A stretch of 64,000 bases of DNA from an uncultured Bacteroides sp. GTDB lineage: Bacteria; Bacteroidota; Bacteroidia; Bacteroidales; Bacteroidaceae. The notes under the pieces were generated by a model. It was given only the letters and a program-made list of their open reading frames with translations, did not search any database and had not been told where the DNA came from. Position numbers and translations under genes: made by a program. This document shows, one piece after another, positions 36,735 to 45,843 of the stretch. The stretch lies in assembly GCF_963675905.1 (NCBI RefSeq), contig NZ_OY780936.1:4039946-4103945 (forward strand). The letters run 5' to 3'. The first letter of the stretch is position 1. The number at the start of each line of letters is the position of its first letter.

Positions 36735-37036
36735 AAATTCTTTATCATTTCAGCTTGTTTATAAAAGTAAATCTACATAATAATCAGTACAGATGTATTT
36801 GTTAATGTGTTTATGTCTAATTTGTTAATCTGGATTTGATTGATTCTATATATGCCAATTGGTATAAAAAATAAATTGTTTAAAAAGATACATTTACCGG
36901 TCTATGAATTGTGAAGATATTGCGTTTTATTTTCTTCTAACGAATTAATCATCGGTTTTTTCCAGTTCGAAATTGGGAGATCTAAAATATAGATGAAATT
37001 ATAGCGTTAAATTATTCATCAGAACAATATTTTAAC

Positions 37037-37044
37037 TATTTTTG
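37037..37044 (+). promoter_or_regulatory. -7 promoter box for the M48 peptidase
   Basis: TATTTTTG matches the Bacteroidetes -7 element, 42 nt before the ATG. Confidence 0.4.
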
Positions 37045-37085
37045 TTTTTTATAAGACAATAAACAATAGACTAAATGGATGAACT

Positions 37086-37883
37086 ATGAAAAGATTAAAA
37101 ACATTTCCGGCAATTTTGCTTCTTGTAATGTTTATAAGTGCATGTAGCACTGTAGCATTAACAGGTCGTAAACAACTTCTTTTAGTGTCAGACTCAGAAG
37201 TATTGAGTTTAAGTAGCACAAGCTTTAAGGAATATATGGCAACGGCCAAAGTTTCCACCAATAAAACAAATTCAGCAATGGTGACTCGTGTAGGTAAAAA
37301 CATAGCCGCAGCGGTTGAGTCTTACCTGAAATCGCAAGGGTTATCTTCCGAAATTCAGAATTTTGCATGGGAGTTTTATTTGGTGAAAGATACTTCTGCG
37401 AATGCATTCTGCATGCCTGGAGGTAAAATTGTTGTTAATGAAGGAATACTTCCTTATACTAAAACAGAAGCCGGACTCGCCATTGTTGTAGGTCATGAAG
37501 TTGCTCATGCTGTAGCAAAACACTCTGCAGAACGTATGAGTCAGCAAATGGTTGCTCAATATGGCGGCCAGGCATTAGGTGTTTTGTTATCTAAGAAATC
37601 TTCAACAACACAGACATTGGCTCAGCAAGTATTCGGATTAGGGGCAAATTATGGTGTGATGCTACCTTATTCCAGAAAGAATGAAAATGAAGCTGACAGA
37701 ATGGGACTTATTTTTTCTGCAATGGCAGGTTATGACCCTCAGGCAGCAATTACTTTCTGGCAGAGTATGAGTCAGGGTGGAACATCAGTTCCTGAGTTCT
37801 TTAGTACTCACCCTTCCGATGTTACTCGTATTGCCAATATAAGGAAAGTAATGCCCGAAGCTTTGAAGTATTATAAGAAGTAA
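37086..37883 (+). CDS. M48-family zinc metallopeptidase lipoprotein
   Basis: A 265-residue exported peptidase. The signal 'AILLLVMFISACS' ends in a lipobox (Cys about 19). The zinc site HExxH is in 'VVGHEVAHAVAKHSAERM' (about 136-153), with the third ligand Glu in 'RKNENEADRMGLIFSA'. This is the LoiP/YcaL-like branch that degrades misfolded envelope proteins. The C-terminus 'DVTRIANIRKVMPEALKYY' is repeated in diverged form 3.9 kb downstream (41733-41801), which marks the right edge of an inserted block. Confidence 0.9.
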   Translation: MKRLKTFPAILLLVMFISACSTVALTGRKQLLLVSDSEVLSLSSTSFKEYMATAKVSTNKTNSAMVTRVGKNIAAAVESYLKSQGLSSEIQNFAWEFYLVKDTSANAFCMPGGKIVVNEGILPYTKTEAGLAIVVGHEVAHAVAKHSAERMSQQMVAQYGGQALGVLLSKKSSTTQTLAQQVFGLGANYGVMLPYSRKNENEADRMGLIFSAMAGYDPQAAITFWQSMSQGGTSVPEFFSTHPSDVTRIANIRKVMPEALKYYKK

Positions 37884-37900
37884 ATTAGATAAGAAATTTA

Positions 37901-37970
37901 TTAGTAGTTCTGTCTTACATAATTATAAAGCTCATCAAAACTCTCGGTTTGTGTCTTCTTAAACAGATTA
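37901..37970 (-). pseudogene. Exonuclease C-terminal remnant (left flank copy)
   Basis: Reading the minus strand up to the stop at 37901 gives 'NLFKKTQTESFDELYNYVRQ' plus 'NY', which matches the last residues of the intact exonuclease at 41820-42368 ('NMFQKTQTDSFEELYNFVKQ' plus 'NY'). Similarity stops abruptly near 37970, where ACCTGAGTTCGACG begins, probably an insertion-sequence end. It is therefore a broken, diverged second copy of the exonuclease tail in the expected position right after the M48 gene. Confidence 0.8.
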
Positions 37971-38157
37971 ACCTGAGTTCGACGAAAAAAAGTGCATAAA
38001 AAAGGAGTAAAAATAGTTTAATTTAATTTCATTATATTTATAGCTGATAATCAATAATATAACAACAATTAAGTACTCATGTTTACCCCAGACAGAATTA
38101 TTGAAATATTCTGTATTGCAGACGAATTCTGCAAAGAATTTGATAAAATTGTACTCG
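37970..38157 (+). mobile_element. IS982-like left end with transposase stub
   Basis: A short frame from ATG 38079 starts 'MFTPDRIIEIFCIADEFCKE' and continues 'FDKIVL', which looks like the first residues of IS982-family transposases (pattern 'ITEIFCIADDFCKEF'). Similarity ends near 38150, so only about 25 codons survive. The ACCTGAGTTCGACG at 37970 may be its terminal repeat; no right end was found. Confidence 0.55.
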
Positions 38158-38214
38158 TTTTTTCAAATCATCTAATTGCTGCCTCTCTGCTTCTGTAAGT
38201 CTAATATATCTCAT
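38148..38214 (-). mobile_element. Possible IS630-like transposase stub
   Basis: From ATG at 38214 the minus strand reads 'MRYIRLTEAERQQLDDLKKR' then 'VQF', resembling the N-terminus of IS630-type transposases of Bacteroides. It collides head-on with the IS982-like stub near 38150. Only about 22 residues remain, so the family call is tentative. Confidence 0.4.
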
Positions 38215-38372
38215 ATCTATTTGATTGTTAAATAAATATACAAATTTATGGCCGTATAATCAACTAAATAACTAAATATATTAATAATTATTTACGCTAT
38301 TTAATATTATAGGTATAGGCGTTTAGTTTACATTTATTAGTGTGACCTAAATGTCTATATCTATAATCTTAA

Positions 38373-38843
38373 TGTCTGGTTAGACTTGCTCCAACAACCG
38401 AAACTTTCCACGAAATTACACAACTGCCTCACTCTGAAGTATTGCACGAAAACATATTGAAGGTGTTTGAATTAACACACGATGCAATTATAAATTTGTT
38501 TGCTCACAGACGTACTTTTATGGCTGCTACAGCCTCCGGATTTCAGGTTTTGCGGCTAGACCAGATTCTCTATTTCGAATACTATAACAAGAGAAAATTA
38601 TGGGAGGTTCTGTTTTCCGATTCCTGGTGTGTGCAACTTAAATGTTCCACTGTTGCCGATGATATTCTGAATTATTCTTCGTCATTTGTTCGTATTAATC
38701 AACAATAAATTATCAATATCGATTATCTCGTGGGTATTGGCGGAAATCAATGTCTATTAACTCTGCCTTTAGAGCCGGATACAACGTTGATTATTTCGCG
38801 TACTTATTTCAAAGCGTTGCAGGATAGAATAGAAATTATCTGA
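38373..38843 (+). pseudogene. LytTR-type DNA-binding regulator, broken
   Basis: One frame runs 38373-38843 with an internal TAA at 38706-38708. Before the stop it reads 'FMAATASGFQVLRLDQILYF' to 'SSFVRINQQ'; after it 'IINIDYLVGIGGNQCLLTL' to 'ISRTYFKALQDRIEII'. Together this is a LytTR DNA-binding domain (the 'FVRINQ.YIINIDYI' core is typical), as found at the end of response regulators. The receiver half is missing, perhaps lost to the insertion sequences upstream. The stop falls within the conserved core, so the product is not functional. Confidence 0.75.
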
Positions 38844-39389
38844 ACAGATTCTTCAATCATCTTCTTTCATATCACTTTTCTAAACCATAAGTAGTATTTT
38901 AACGTGTATTTCCTGTTTTTTAGCTCTTTCTTAAAAAATGTAGTTATTAATTTCGGCAACATAGCCACGCTATTTGCAACATAACTTCGTTTTTTGACTA
39001 AAATAGCACTTTTTGAAAAAATGACATTTGTTTATTTAAATGGGAAGTTATAACTTTGAATTACAATGGAATATAAAATGTGTCTAAAATAGTTCTTTGA
39101 TAAAATTGCTTGAAAACGCTATAAATTGGTGCTCTTGTATCACTCTTTGGTACTCTTTCATCACGCATCAGCGTTTTTCTATTATACATCGATACCGATT
39201 TGTACTGCTTTGGCATCGAATGACCACTTGTCAGCACTGATTGTTGATACAAGAGCACTTTTTTTTGAGCATTTTAGATCTCATTTGGGCTATATACTCT
39301 TTGAATTCAGATTCTTAGTTCTCTCTAAATAATTTTAATAATATAGCGATCATTAATTTTATGGTTCATTTTTTATTATTTAAACGATC
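38844..39389 (+). promoter_or_regulatory. Long upstream region of the 214-residue gene with a strong promoter
   Basis: TTTG (39027-39030) and TAACTTTG (39051-39058), spaced by 20 nt, form a good promoter. The transcript would have a leader of about 325 nt that contains the inverted-repeat element at 39129-39266. I see no gene before 39390. Confidence 0.6.
39129..39266. repeat. 130-bp element with 14-bp terminal inverted repeats
   Basis: GTGCTCTTGTATCA (39129-39142) is exactly inverted at 39245-39258, followed by eight T. It could be a small non-autonomous transposable element or a leader RNA that ends in a terminator. It lies inside the long leader of the next gene. Confidence 0.6.
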
Positions 39390-40034
39390 ATGAGTAAAGA
39401 ATCGTACAGTATACCTACAGGGGCAAGTGCCCGTTTTGATTATCAACGCAACGCCGTTGAAACTTGTACTGCAAATGCCGCTCTGTGGCATATCTCTACC
39501 GAAAGGTTGATCGCAATCGCTTCTTTGCGTATGGATTATGAGTTGAAGTATGCCGTTACAAACAATACAAGCATCCAAATTCTTGCTGCAACTACTGCTC
39601 GTGAAGGTGACTGGGCTCTTTTAGAAACTGCCTTGATTGATTTGTATGATCACGACATCCTAAACAACGATGCCATTCCCGCTGAAGGAAAGGATATGTT
39701 GCACATTCACAATGGAGCCACTGGTGGAAGTGCTCTTACTACAACACCGACTATCACGCCGGTAGTTGTCCTGGCTGCCGAAGAAATATCGATATTGCAT
39801 GTGGTATTTACCAATTCAGCAACGTCCACTTCGCATTCCAAACCGGCAAACGTGGCATTTTATGAAATAATTAACAAGGTTGATGCACATGCAGCCGCTC
39901 TGCCTGCCGAATGTCCTGAACGAGCAAATATCACCCGTTCGCACGAAGCCGTCGTTTTTACACCCGGTCAACGTGGTAAAACGGTTTCAGCCTTTACCTG
40001 CTCGGTAAACCGAAATGGCAAGTTCGGCCCCTAG
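39390..40034 (+). CDS. Unknown Bacteroidetes island protein, truncated by stop
   Basis: A 214-residue protein with no signal peptide. The C-terminal 'TPGQRGKTVSAFTCSVNRNG' followed by 'KFGP' resembles the end of a Bacteroidetes protein family that normally continues 'WS..V.AIVP'. Here TAG (40032) follows, and the next codons in the same frame read 'SGLVTAIVP' then TAA (40062). So a TGG (Trp) to TAG change has probably removed the last ten residues. The function of the family is unknown to me. It has its own promoter. The base mix is more GC-rich than its neighbours. Confidence 0.6.
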   Translation: MSKESYSIPTGASARFDYQRNAVETCTANAALWHISTERLIAIASLRMDYELKYAVTNNTSIQILAATTAREGDWALLETALIDLYDHDILNNDAIPAEGKDMLHIHNGATGGSALTTTPTITPVVVLAAEEISILHVVFTNSATSTSHSKPANVAFYEIINKVDAHAAALPAECPERANITRSHEAVVFTPGQRGKTVSAFTCSVNRNGKFGP

Positions 40035-40382
40035 AGTGGATTGGTGACGGCTATTGTTCCGTAAAAGACCTGCACCGGAGGGTGCAGGGACGAGTTTCGC
40101 TATTTTTAATCGCTTCAATAGAACTGTTTATACGCGATTAAAAATAGTGAAACCCCATTCTCGAATTACGAGACCATCCGGGGATGTGACTGTTATTTTA
40201 CAACTTCCATTACAGGTACGGTTTGCAAAAACAAACTTTTTGGTTGTTGATCCCAAACTCTCAAAGGAGCTGCACACTCTTTGATGTTGTTTATACGGAA
40301 ATACCAGAAAATCCGAAATAGAGTAGGGAGCGGAAGCCGAAAAGCTGGAGAGTAGGCGTAAAGTATTTAATACATTAATACA
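40035..40382. repeat. Two strong hairpins in a gene-free spacer
   Basis: CCTGCACC (40069-40076) and GGTGCAGG (40081-40088) make a perfect 8-bp stem with a 4-nt loop. Then TTTCGCTATTTTTAATCGC (40095-40113) pairs with GCGATTAAAAATAGTGAAA (40134-40152) over 19 positions. Together they look like a terminator-like or mobile structured element. The rest of the spacer up to the Kelch gene holds no gene. Confidence 0.6.
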
Positions 40383-41567
40383 ATGAAAAAAATAATCTTA
40401 AGAATTGTATTCATATGCAATATCTTAGTTGTAAATTCAGCTATGGCTCAATGGGTTCAACAAGCAGATTTTGGAGGTGGTAAAATTTATGATGCAGCTT
40501 CTTTTGTTATCGGAAATTATGCATATGTAGCTACCGGTTCTAATAACACATCTTATGGTAAAGGGGTACAGCGATTTATGTATAGGTACGACCCTTCTTC
40601 TGATGTATGGAAAAGGATGGCTGATTTACCGCCTGCTGGTGCAGCAACATTTCAAGCTGTAGGATTTGCCATAGGAGAAAAAGGGTATGTTTGCGGAGGT
40701 GTTAAAAATGCTGCGCTTTGGGAATATGATCCTGCAACTAATCTTTGGTATCAAAAAATAAATTGCCCGCGTGTGATTGAAGAAGGCATTGGATTTGCAA
40801 TATCCTCAAAAGCTTATGCAGGATTAGGAGGAGCATCTAGTATTGACTATAAAAATGATTTTTATGAGTATGATCCATCAAAAAACAAATGGACACAACT
40901 AAATGATTTTCCAGGAGCTCCAAGACGAGGTAGTATCGGATTTTCAATGGATGGAAAAGGATATGCAGGACTCGGGTATAAAGACATAGGATCGTATAAT
41001 AAAGGCTATTTTAAAGATCTTTGGGAATATGATCCATTAACAGATGATTGGATTCGTTTACCAGACTTTCCTGGAGAAGCCAGACAAGATGCAATAGGCT
41101 TTGGTATAAATGGTGCTATTTATGTTGGCATGGGGGGTATTAATGACTTTTATAAATATGATTTAAAAACTAAAGAGTGGTCAACTTTAAAATATATTCC
41201 GGGAAATTATAGAGTATATGCATTTTCATTTTGTATTGGTTCTAGTATTTATTATGGTGGAGGTATGTCTCCAAATCTAGCATCTGATATGTGGAAATAT
41301 TCCACAGGGAGTGTCACTTCTATAGCAAAAAAACCTAAAATAGAGGATTTCAAATGTTTCCCTAATCCTGTAATTAATGACTTCCGAATCAGTGGTATCG
41401 AAGGAATGGTTACGATCATGTTTACGGATTTAAATGGTAAGGTATTGCTAACAAAACAAGTAATAGGCAATGAAACTATATCAGTAAATAATCTCCCTAA
41501 AGGTATATATATCGTAAAGATTATAACTTCCGAAGGAGTAATAGCAGGAAAGTTGGTGAAGAAATAA
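40383..41567 (+). CDS. Kelch-repeat exported protein with type IX secretion tail
   Basis: 394 residues. A signal peptide (about 1-21) is followed by about five Kelch blades, each with 'YDP....W' and a Gly-rich strand ('YEYDPSKNKWTQL', 'WEYDPLTDDWIRL', 'YKYDLKTKEWSTL'). The C-terminal 75 residues ('CFPNPVINDFRISG', 'VLLTKQVIGNETI', 'LPKGIYIVKIITSEG', 'GKLVKK') match the type A sorting domain of the type IX secretion system, so it should be sent to the cell surface. No T9SS machinery gene is in the window. It is the last gene of the inserted block. Confidence 0.85.
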   Translation: MKKIILRIVFICNILVVNSAMAQWVQQADFGGGKIYDAASFVIGNYAYVATGSNNTSYGKGVQRFMYRYDPSSDVWKRMADLPPAGAATFQAVGFAIGEKGYVCGGVKNAALWEYDPATNLWYQKINCPRVIEEGIGFAISSKAYAGLGGASSIDYKNDFYEYDPSKNKWTQLNDFPGAPRRGSIGFSMDGKGYAGLGYKDIGSYNKGYFKDLWEYDPLTDDWIRLPDFPGEARQDAIGFGINGAIYVGMGGINDFYKYDLKTKEWSTLKYIPGNYRVYAFSFCIGSSIYYGGGMSPNLASDMWKYSTGSVTSIAKKPKIEDFKCFPNPVINDFRISGIEGMVTIMFTDLNGKVLLTKQVIGNETISVNNLPKGIYIVKIITSEGVIAGKLVKK

Positions 41568-41732
41568 TATGGTTTCTTAATTAAGAAGAGGAAATGGAAA
41601 ATATCTGTAGAGATACGATTTGTGGAATGCAATCAATGGCAATATGTGAAACAAACGCTTTTAATAATCAGTGCTTGCCGGTTAAAAGTAGGTAAACTAT
41701 AAAAATAGATAAAATTATGAGAGTTAATTATT

Positions 41733-41801
41733 AATGATGCTACTCGTATAGCAAATATCCAGAAGATAATGCCTAAGGCTTTGAAATATTATAAGAAGTA
41801 G
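41733..41801 (+). pseudogene. M48 peptidase C-terminal remnant (right flank copy)
   Basis: The frame reads 'NDATRIANIQKIMPKALKYY' plus 'KK' and a stop, nearly the same as the end of the intact peptidase at 37.9 kb ('SDVTRIANIRKVMPEALKYY'). It has four to five changes in 22 residues. It stands in the expected place just before the exonuclease gene, so it is the right-hand copy of a duplicated junction. Confidence 0.85.
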
Positions 41802-41819
41802 ATTCTAAAAAATATGGAA

Positions 41820-42368
41820 TTAATAGTTCTGCTTCACAAAGTTGTAGAGCTCCTCAAAACTATCAGTTTGAGTCTTCTGGAACATGTTTAAAGCTATTGC
41901 TGCGCAGGCTTCTGCATCGGCCAGTGCATGGTGATGCTGTTTTAAATCGTATCCGCAATGTTCAGATACAGTATGTAATTGATGATTTATCAATCCTTTG
42001 TGCATTTTGCGAGATAAACGGCAAGTGCAGTAGAATTGATAGTCGGGATAGGAAAGACCATACAGATTGAATACAGCTTTTAAACAACCTTCATCGAAAG
42101 GACTATTGTGAGCAACCAAAGGTAATCCGTTAACTTCAGGACCTATTTGACTCCATACGTCTGGAAAATCCGGCGCATTTTTGGTATCATCAAATACCAT
42201 TCCGTGAACTTGCGTTGTCCAGTGAGTATAAAAATTGGGGCGTGGACGAATCAGGCTATGAAAACGGTTGGTTATTTCACCGTTATCTACAATGATAACT
42301 CCTACACTACATACACTGGTGCGTTGCCCGTTGGCTGTTTCAAAATCAATAGCTGCAAATGGCTCCAT
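41820..42368 (-). CDS. DnaQ-like 3'-5' exonuclease
   Basis: A 182-residue DEDDh exonuclease. Exo I is 'FAAIDFETANGQRTSVCSVG' (Asp, Glu), Exo II 'LVAHNSPFDEGCLKAVF' (Asp), and Exo III 'HHALADAEACAAIAL' (His, Asp). It degrades DNA or RNA from the 3' end, in repair or proofreading; not the main polymerase subunit by its short length. Its C-terminus is duplicated in decayed form at 37901-37970. Confidence 0.9.
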   Translation of the reverse strand: MEPFAAIDFETANGQRTSVCSVGVIIVDNGEITNRFHSLIRPRPNFYTHWTTQVHGMVFDDTKNAPDFPDVWSQIGPEVNGLPLVAHNSPFDEGCLKAVFNLYGLSYPDYQFYCTCRLSRKMHKGLINHQLHTVSEHCGYDLKQHHHALADAEACAAIALNMFQKTQTDSFEELYNFVKQNY

Positions 42369-42391
42369 AGTTCTCTCTTTATTTTATTTAT

Positions 42392-43366
42392 CTAATAATC
42401 CTCTTCTCTATTCTTTTCTTGTGGGTGGGTAACATCCTGATGTAAAACCTCAGCTTCTAGTTGAGCTTTTGACTTACTTTGTGTAACAATAAAGACTCCG
42501 ATAAAAACTAATATAATTGCACTAGACTTTGACCATCCGAAAGTATCCATTCCTATACTCACGGCTACAAAGGATGCTACGATGGGTTGAACATAATTGT
42601 ACATACTCACAATAGTGGGGCGAAGTGCTTTTTGTCCGGTCATTACAAACAAGTAAGCAAGAAAAGTAGCAGCTAACACCACAAAAGATATCTCAGTATA
42701 TATTATTAAGGGCACTGTTGAAAAGTTGATTGTGGCAATATCATTGTACGAGAATGGAATAAAACACATTGAAGCATAAATGAACATCCACTTCATAATT
42801 GTAACAGAAGAATATTTTTCAATTAATCCTTTAAAGACTGTCAGATAAATAGCAAAGCTTAATTGGGCAGTAAGGCAAAGCATATCACCTAATATATTGC
42901 CCGATTTATCTCCTGTGGCACTTTGACTTGTTAATATAAGTAATAAAGCCCCAATGGCTCCGACGAAAACTCCGAGAACTTTTTTCCCGGTAACTGGTTC
43001 TTTAAGTACAATGGCGGCAACAATCATTGTTACAATTGGAGCCATAGTTGTTACAATTGAAGCATCTATAGGAGACGTTAATGAAAGACCGAAAATGAAA
43101 GTTCCCTGGTTTAAAACAATCCCAAATAGTGATGCAAAGAAAAGCATTAACAGATCTTCATGCTTTACATGTTCTTTTTTGGTGAAAATAGATATTATCC
43201 AGAAAGCAATTGCTGCTCCGAAAAAACGGAAAGTGGTAAGTGCCAGAGGAGGAATACCGTAATCAAGTACAGCTTTTCCGATTGGAGAATTCAATCCCCA
43301 GATAACACTTGCCGCCAACATGGCAATATGTCCTTTATAATTTTTGTCATTATTCATATTTATCAA
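42392..43366 (-). CDS. EamA-family (DMT) transporter
   Basis: A 324-residue inner-membrane protein with ten predicted helices in two EamA repeats (about 12-150 and 165-300). The first repeat has 'AASVIWGLNSPIGKAVLDYG' and 'GVFVGAIGALLLI'; the second ends in 'IILVFIGVFIVTQS'. Members export or import metabolites such as amino acids; the substrate is unknown. The tail is hydrophilic with several His and Glu residues. A good minus-strand promoter lies just upstream. Confidence 0.87.
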   Translation of the reverse strand: MINMNNDKNYKGHIAMLAASVIWGLNSPIGKAVLDYGIPPLALTTFRFFGAAIAFWIISIFTKKEHVKHEDLLMLFFASLFGIVLNQGTFIFGLSLTSPIDASIVTTMAPIVTMIVAAIVLKEPVTGKKVLGVFVGAIGALLLILTSQSATGDKSGNILGDMLCLTAQLSFAIYLTVFKGLIEKYSSVTIMKWMFIYASMCFIPFSYNDIATINFSTVPLIIYTEISFVVLAATFLAYLFVMTGQKALRPTIVSMYNYVQPIVASFVAVSIGMDTFGWSKSSAIILVFIGVFIVTQSKSKAQLEAEVLHQDVTHPQEKNREEDY

Positions 43367-43379
43367 ATTAATATTCGGG

Positions 43380-43455
43380 CAAAGTTAATTCTTATAATTT
43401 GTAATGGCAATAATGTATTATTGAATTGTTTTCTTGAAAATATTCTTTAACTTTG
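43380..43455. promoter_or_regulatory. Divergent promoters for the EamA gene and the aconitase operon
   Basis: CAAAGTTA (43380-43387) reads TAACTTTG on the minus strand, with a TTG (43408-43410, complement) 20 nt away. On the plus strand TAACTTTG (43448-43455) has TTG at 43426-43428, 19 nt upstream. Both fit the Bacteroidetes consensus. Confidence 0.6.
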
Positions 43456-43566
43456 CGATTGTAACGTAAAATAAGCCTTTTAGTGAATAAAATTGAAATA
43501 ATATGCAATATTAAAAACAAAAAGGTAGTTATATAGCTTTATTTCTTAATATATAAAAATAATCTC

Positions 43567-45810
43567 ATGGTACATGACATTGAAATGCTAAAGAGATTTT
43601 ACTCCTCTTTTGTGGATAGGGTTGCTTCTTCTCGTAAGAACATTGGTCGCCCTATGACTTTAGCTGAAAAAATACTATATGCTCATCTATATGATGTGAA
43701 TCAGACAACAAGTTTTCAGCGTGCTGAAGATTACGTAAACTTCCGTCCAGATCGTGTGGCGATGCAGGATGCAACTGCTCAGATGGCTTTACTGCAATTT
43801 ATGAATGCCGGAAAATCGAAATCGGCAGTACCTGCTACAGTGCATTGCGACCATTTAATCCAGGCATATAAAGGTGCAGGAGTAGATATTGAAACTGCAA
43901 CCTCAACAAATAAAGAAGTATATGATTTCCTTAGGGATGTTTCTTCTAAATATGGTATTGGCTTCTGGAAACCAGGTGCCGGTATTATTCATCAGGTAGT
44001 ATTGGAAAACTATGCTTTCCCAGGTGGAATGATGGTTGGTACGGATTCTCATACTCCTAATGCCGGTGGCTTGGGAATGATTGCCATTGGTGTAGGTGGT
44101 GCCGATGCTGTTGATGTAATGACTGGAATGGAGTGGGAGCTAAAGATGCCTAAACTGATTGGTGTGAAGCTAACTGGAAAGATGAATGGATGGGCTTCTC
44201 CTAAAGATGTTATTCTAAAGTTGGCTGGAATCTTAACTGTAAAAGGTGGAACCAATGCAATTATTGAATATTTTGGAGAAGGTGCTGCATCTCTTTCTGC
44301 TACAGGTAAAGCTACCATTTGTAATATGGGAGCTGAAGTTGGTGCAACTACTTCCCTGTTTGCTTATGATGTGCAAATGTCTGAATACCTTCGTGCTACG
44401 GAACGTGCAGAAGTAGCAGATATGGCTGATGAAATCTCAATAGAATTGAAAGCTGATGCAGAAGTGCTTGAAGCTCCGCAAAAATATTATGATCGTATTA
44501 TTGAAATAGATCTGTCTGTATTGGAACCATATATCAATGGTCCGTTTACTCCTGATGCTGCATGTCCTATTTCTGAATTTGCAGCTAAAGTAATCGCAAA
44601 TGATTATCCACGTAAAATGGAGGTTGGATTGATAGGATCCTGTACAAACTCCTCTTATCAGGATATTAGTCGGGCTGCTTCTGTTGCTCGTCAGGCTATC
44701 GATAAGAAGTTAACGGTTTCTGCACCGTTAATTGTAAATCCGGGTTCTGAAAGAGTATATCAGACAGCTTTACGTGATGGAATGATTGATACTTTCGAAA
44801 CTGTTGGCGGAACAATAATGGCAAATGCTTGCGGTCCATGTATTGGTCAGTGGAAACGTATTACGGATGATCCTACCCGTAAGAATGCAATTGTTACATC
44901 TTTCAACCGTAACTTTGCTAAGCGCGCAGATGGTAACCCAAATACATTTGCGTTTGTGGCTTCCCCCGAATTAACGGTAGCTTTGACTATTGCCGGTGAT
45001 CTTTGCTTTAATCCGCTGAAAGATACATTGACCAATGAAGATGGCGAACAAGTTAAACTGTCCGAACCACAAGGTGACTATTTACCTGCACAAGGTTTTG
45101 CTCAGGGAGATAACGGATACATTGCTCCAACAGGTGCAGTAGCCGATGTGAAAATAGATCCATCTTCTAATCGTCTGCAGGTTCTTCAACCTTTTCAAGC
45201 TTGGGATGGAAACGAATTATTGAATATGCCTTTACTTATCAAGGCTCAGGGCAAATGTACAACAGATCATATTTCAATGGCAGGTCCATGGCTTCGTTTC
45301 CGCGGACATCTGGAAAATATTTCAGATAACATGTTGATGGGTGCAGTGAATGCTTTCAATAGCAAAACAAATTCTGTTTATAACCGCGAGACTGGTGAAT
45401 ATGATGCCGTTTCTGCTGTTGCAAAACAATATAAATCATTAAACGTTGCTTCTATAGTAGTTGCAGAAGAAAATTATGGAGAAGGTTCTTCTCGTGAACA
45501 TGCAGCAATGGAACCACGTTTCTTAAATGTACGTGTAATTTTGGCAAAGAGTTTTGCCCGTATTCATGAAACCAATCTTAAGAAACAAGGAATGCTTGCC
45601 CTTACTTTTGCTAATAAAGATGATTACAACCGCATTCAGGAGTATGATAAGATTTCAATTGTAGGATTAGGATCTTTTGCCCCAGGCAGATCATTAATGG
45701 CTATCTTGCAGCATGAAGATGGAACTCAGGAAAGTTTCGAGGTATTGCATACTTATAATGAACAACAGATTGGCTGGTTCCGTGCCGGATCTGCTTTGAA
45801 CAGTAAATAA
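43567..45810 (+). CDS. acn: Aconitate hydratase
   Basis: A 747-residue [4Fe-4S] enzyme turning citrate into isocitrate, of the mitochondrial type. Motifs: '[20 protein letters not shown]', cluster cysteines in '[11 protein letters not shown]' and '[11 protein letters not shown]', the C-terminal swivel domain with '[18 protein letters not shown]'. First of three genes that make 2-oxoglutarate from oxaloacetate and acetyl-CoA. Confidence 0.97.
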   Translation: MVHDIEMLKRFYSSFVDRVASSRKNIGRPMTLAEKILYAHLYDVNQTTSFQRAEDYVNFRPDRVAMQDATAQMALLQFMNAGKSKSAVPATVHCDHLIQAYKGAGVDIETATSTNKEVYDFLRDVSSKYGIGFWKPGAGIIHQVVLENYAFPGGMMVGTDSHTPNAGGLGMIAIGVGGADAVDVMTGMEWELKMPKLIGVKLTGKMNGWASPKDVILKLAGILTVKGGTNAIIEYFGEGAASLSATGKATICNMGAEVGATTSLFAYDVQMSEYLRATERAEVADMADEISIELKADAEVLEAPQKYYDRIIEIDLSVLEPYINGPFTPDAACPISEFAAKVIANDYPRKMEVGLIGSCTNSSYQDISRAASVARQAIDKKLTVSAPLIVNPGSERVYQTALRDGMIDTFETVGGTIMANACGPCIGQWKRITDDPTRKNAIVTSFNRNFAKRADGNPNTFAFVASPELTVALTIAGDLCFNPLKDTLTNEDGEQVKLSEPQGDYLPAQGFAQGDNGYIAPTGAVADVKIDPSSNRLQVLQPFQAWDGNELLNMPLLIKAQGKCTTDHISMAGPWLRFRGHLENISDNMLMGAVNAFNSKTNSVYNRETGEYDAVSAVAKQYKSLNVASIVVAEENYGEGSSREHAAMEPRFLNVRVILAKSFARIHETNLKKQGMLALTFANKDDYNRIQEYDKISIVGLGSFAPGRSLMAILQHEDGTQESFEVLHTYNEQQIGWFRAGSALNSK

Positions 45811-45843
45811 CTTACAGGTAATTAGATAAATAGGTAGATAGAT

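Noticed and set aside
39061-39258. Minus-strand open frame of 65 codons
   Set aside because: It is the reverse of the inverted-repeat leader element and has no protein-like features.
40054-40284. Plus-strand open frame of 76 codons
   Set aside because: It consists mostly of the two hairpins and their loops; the translated sequence has no coherent pattern.
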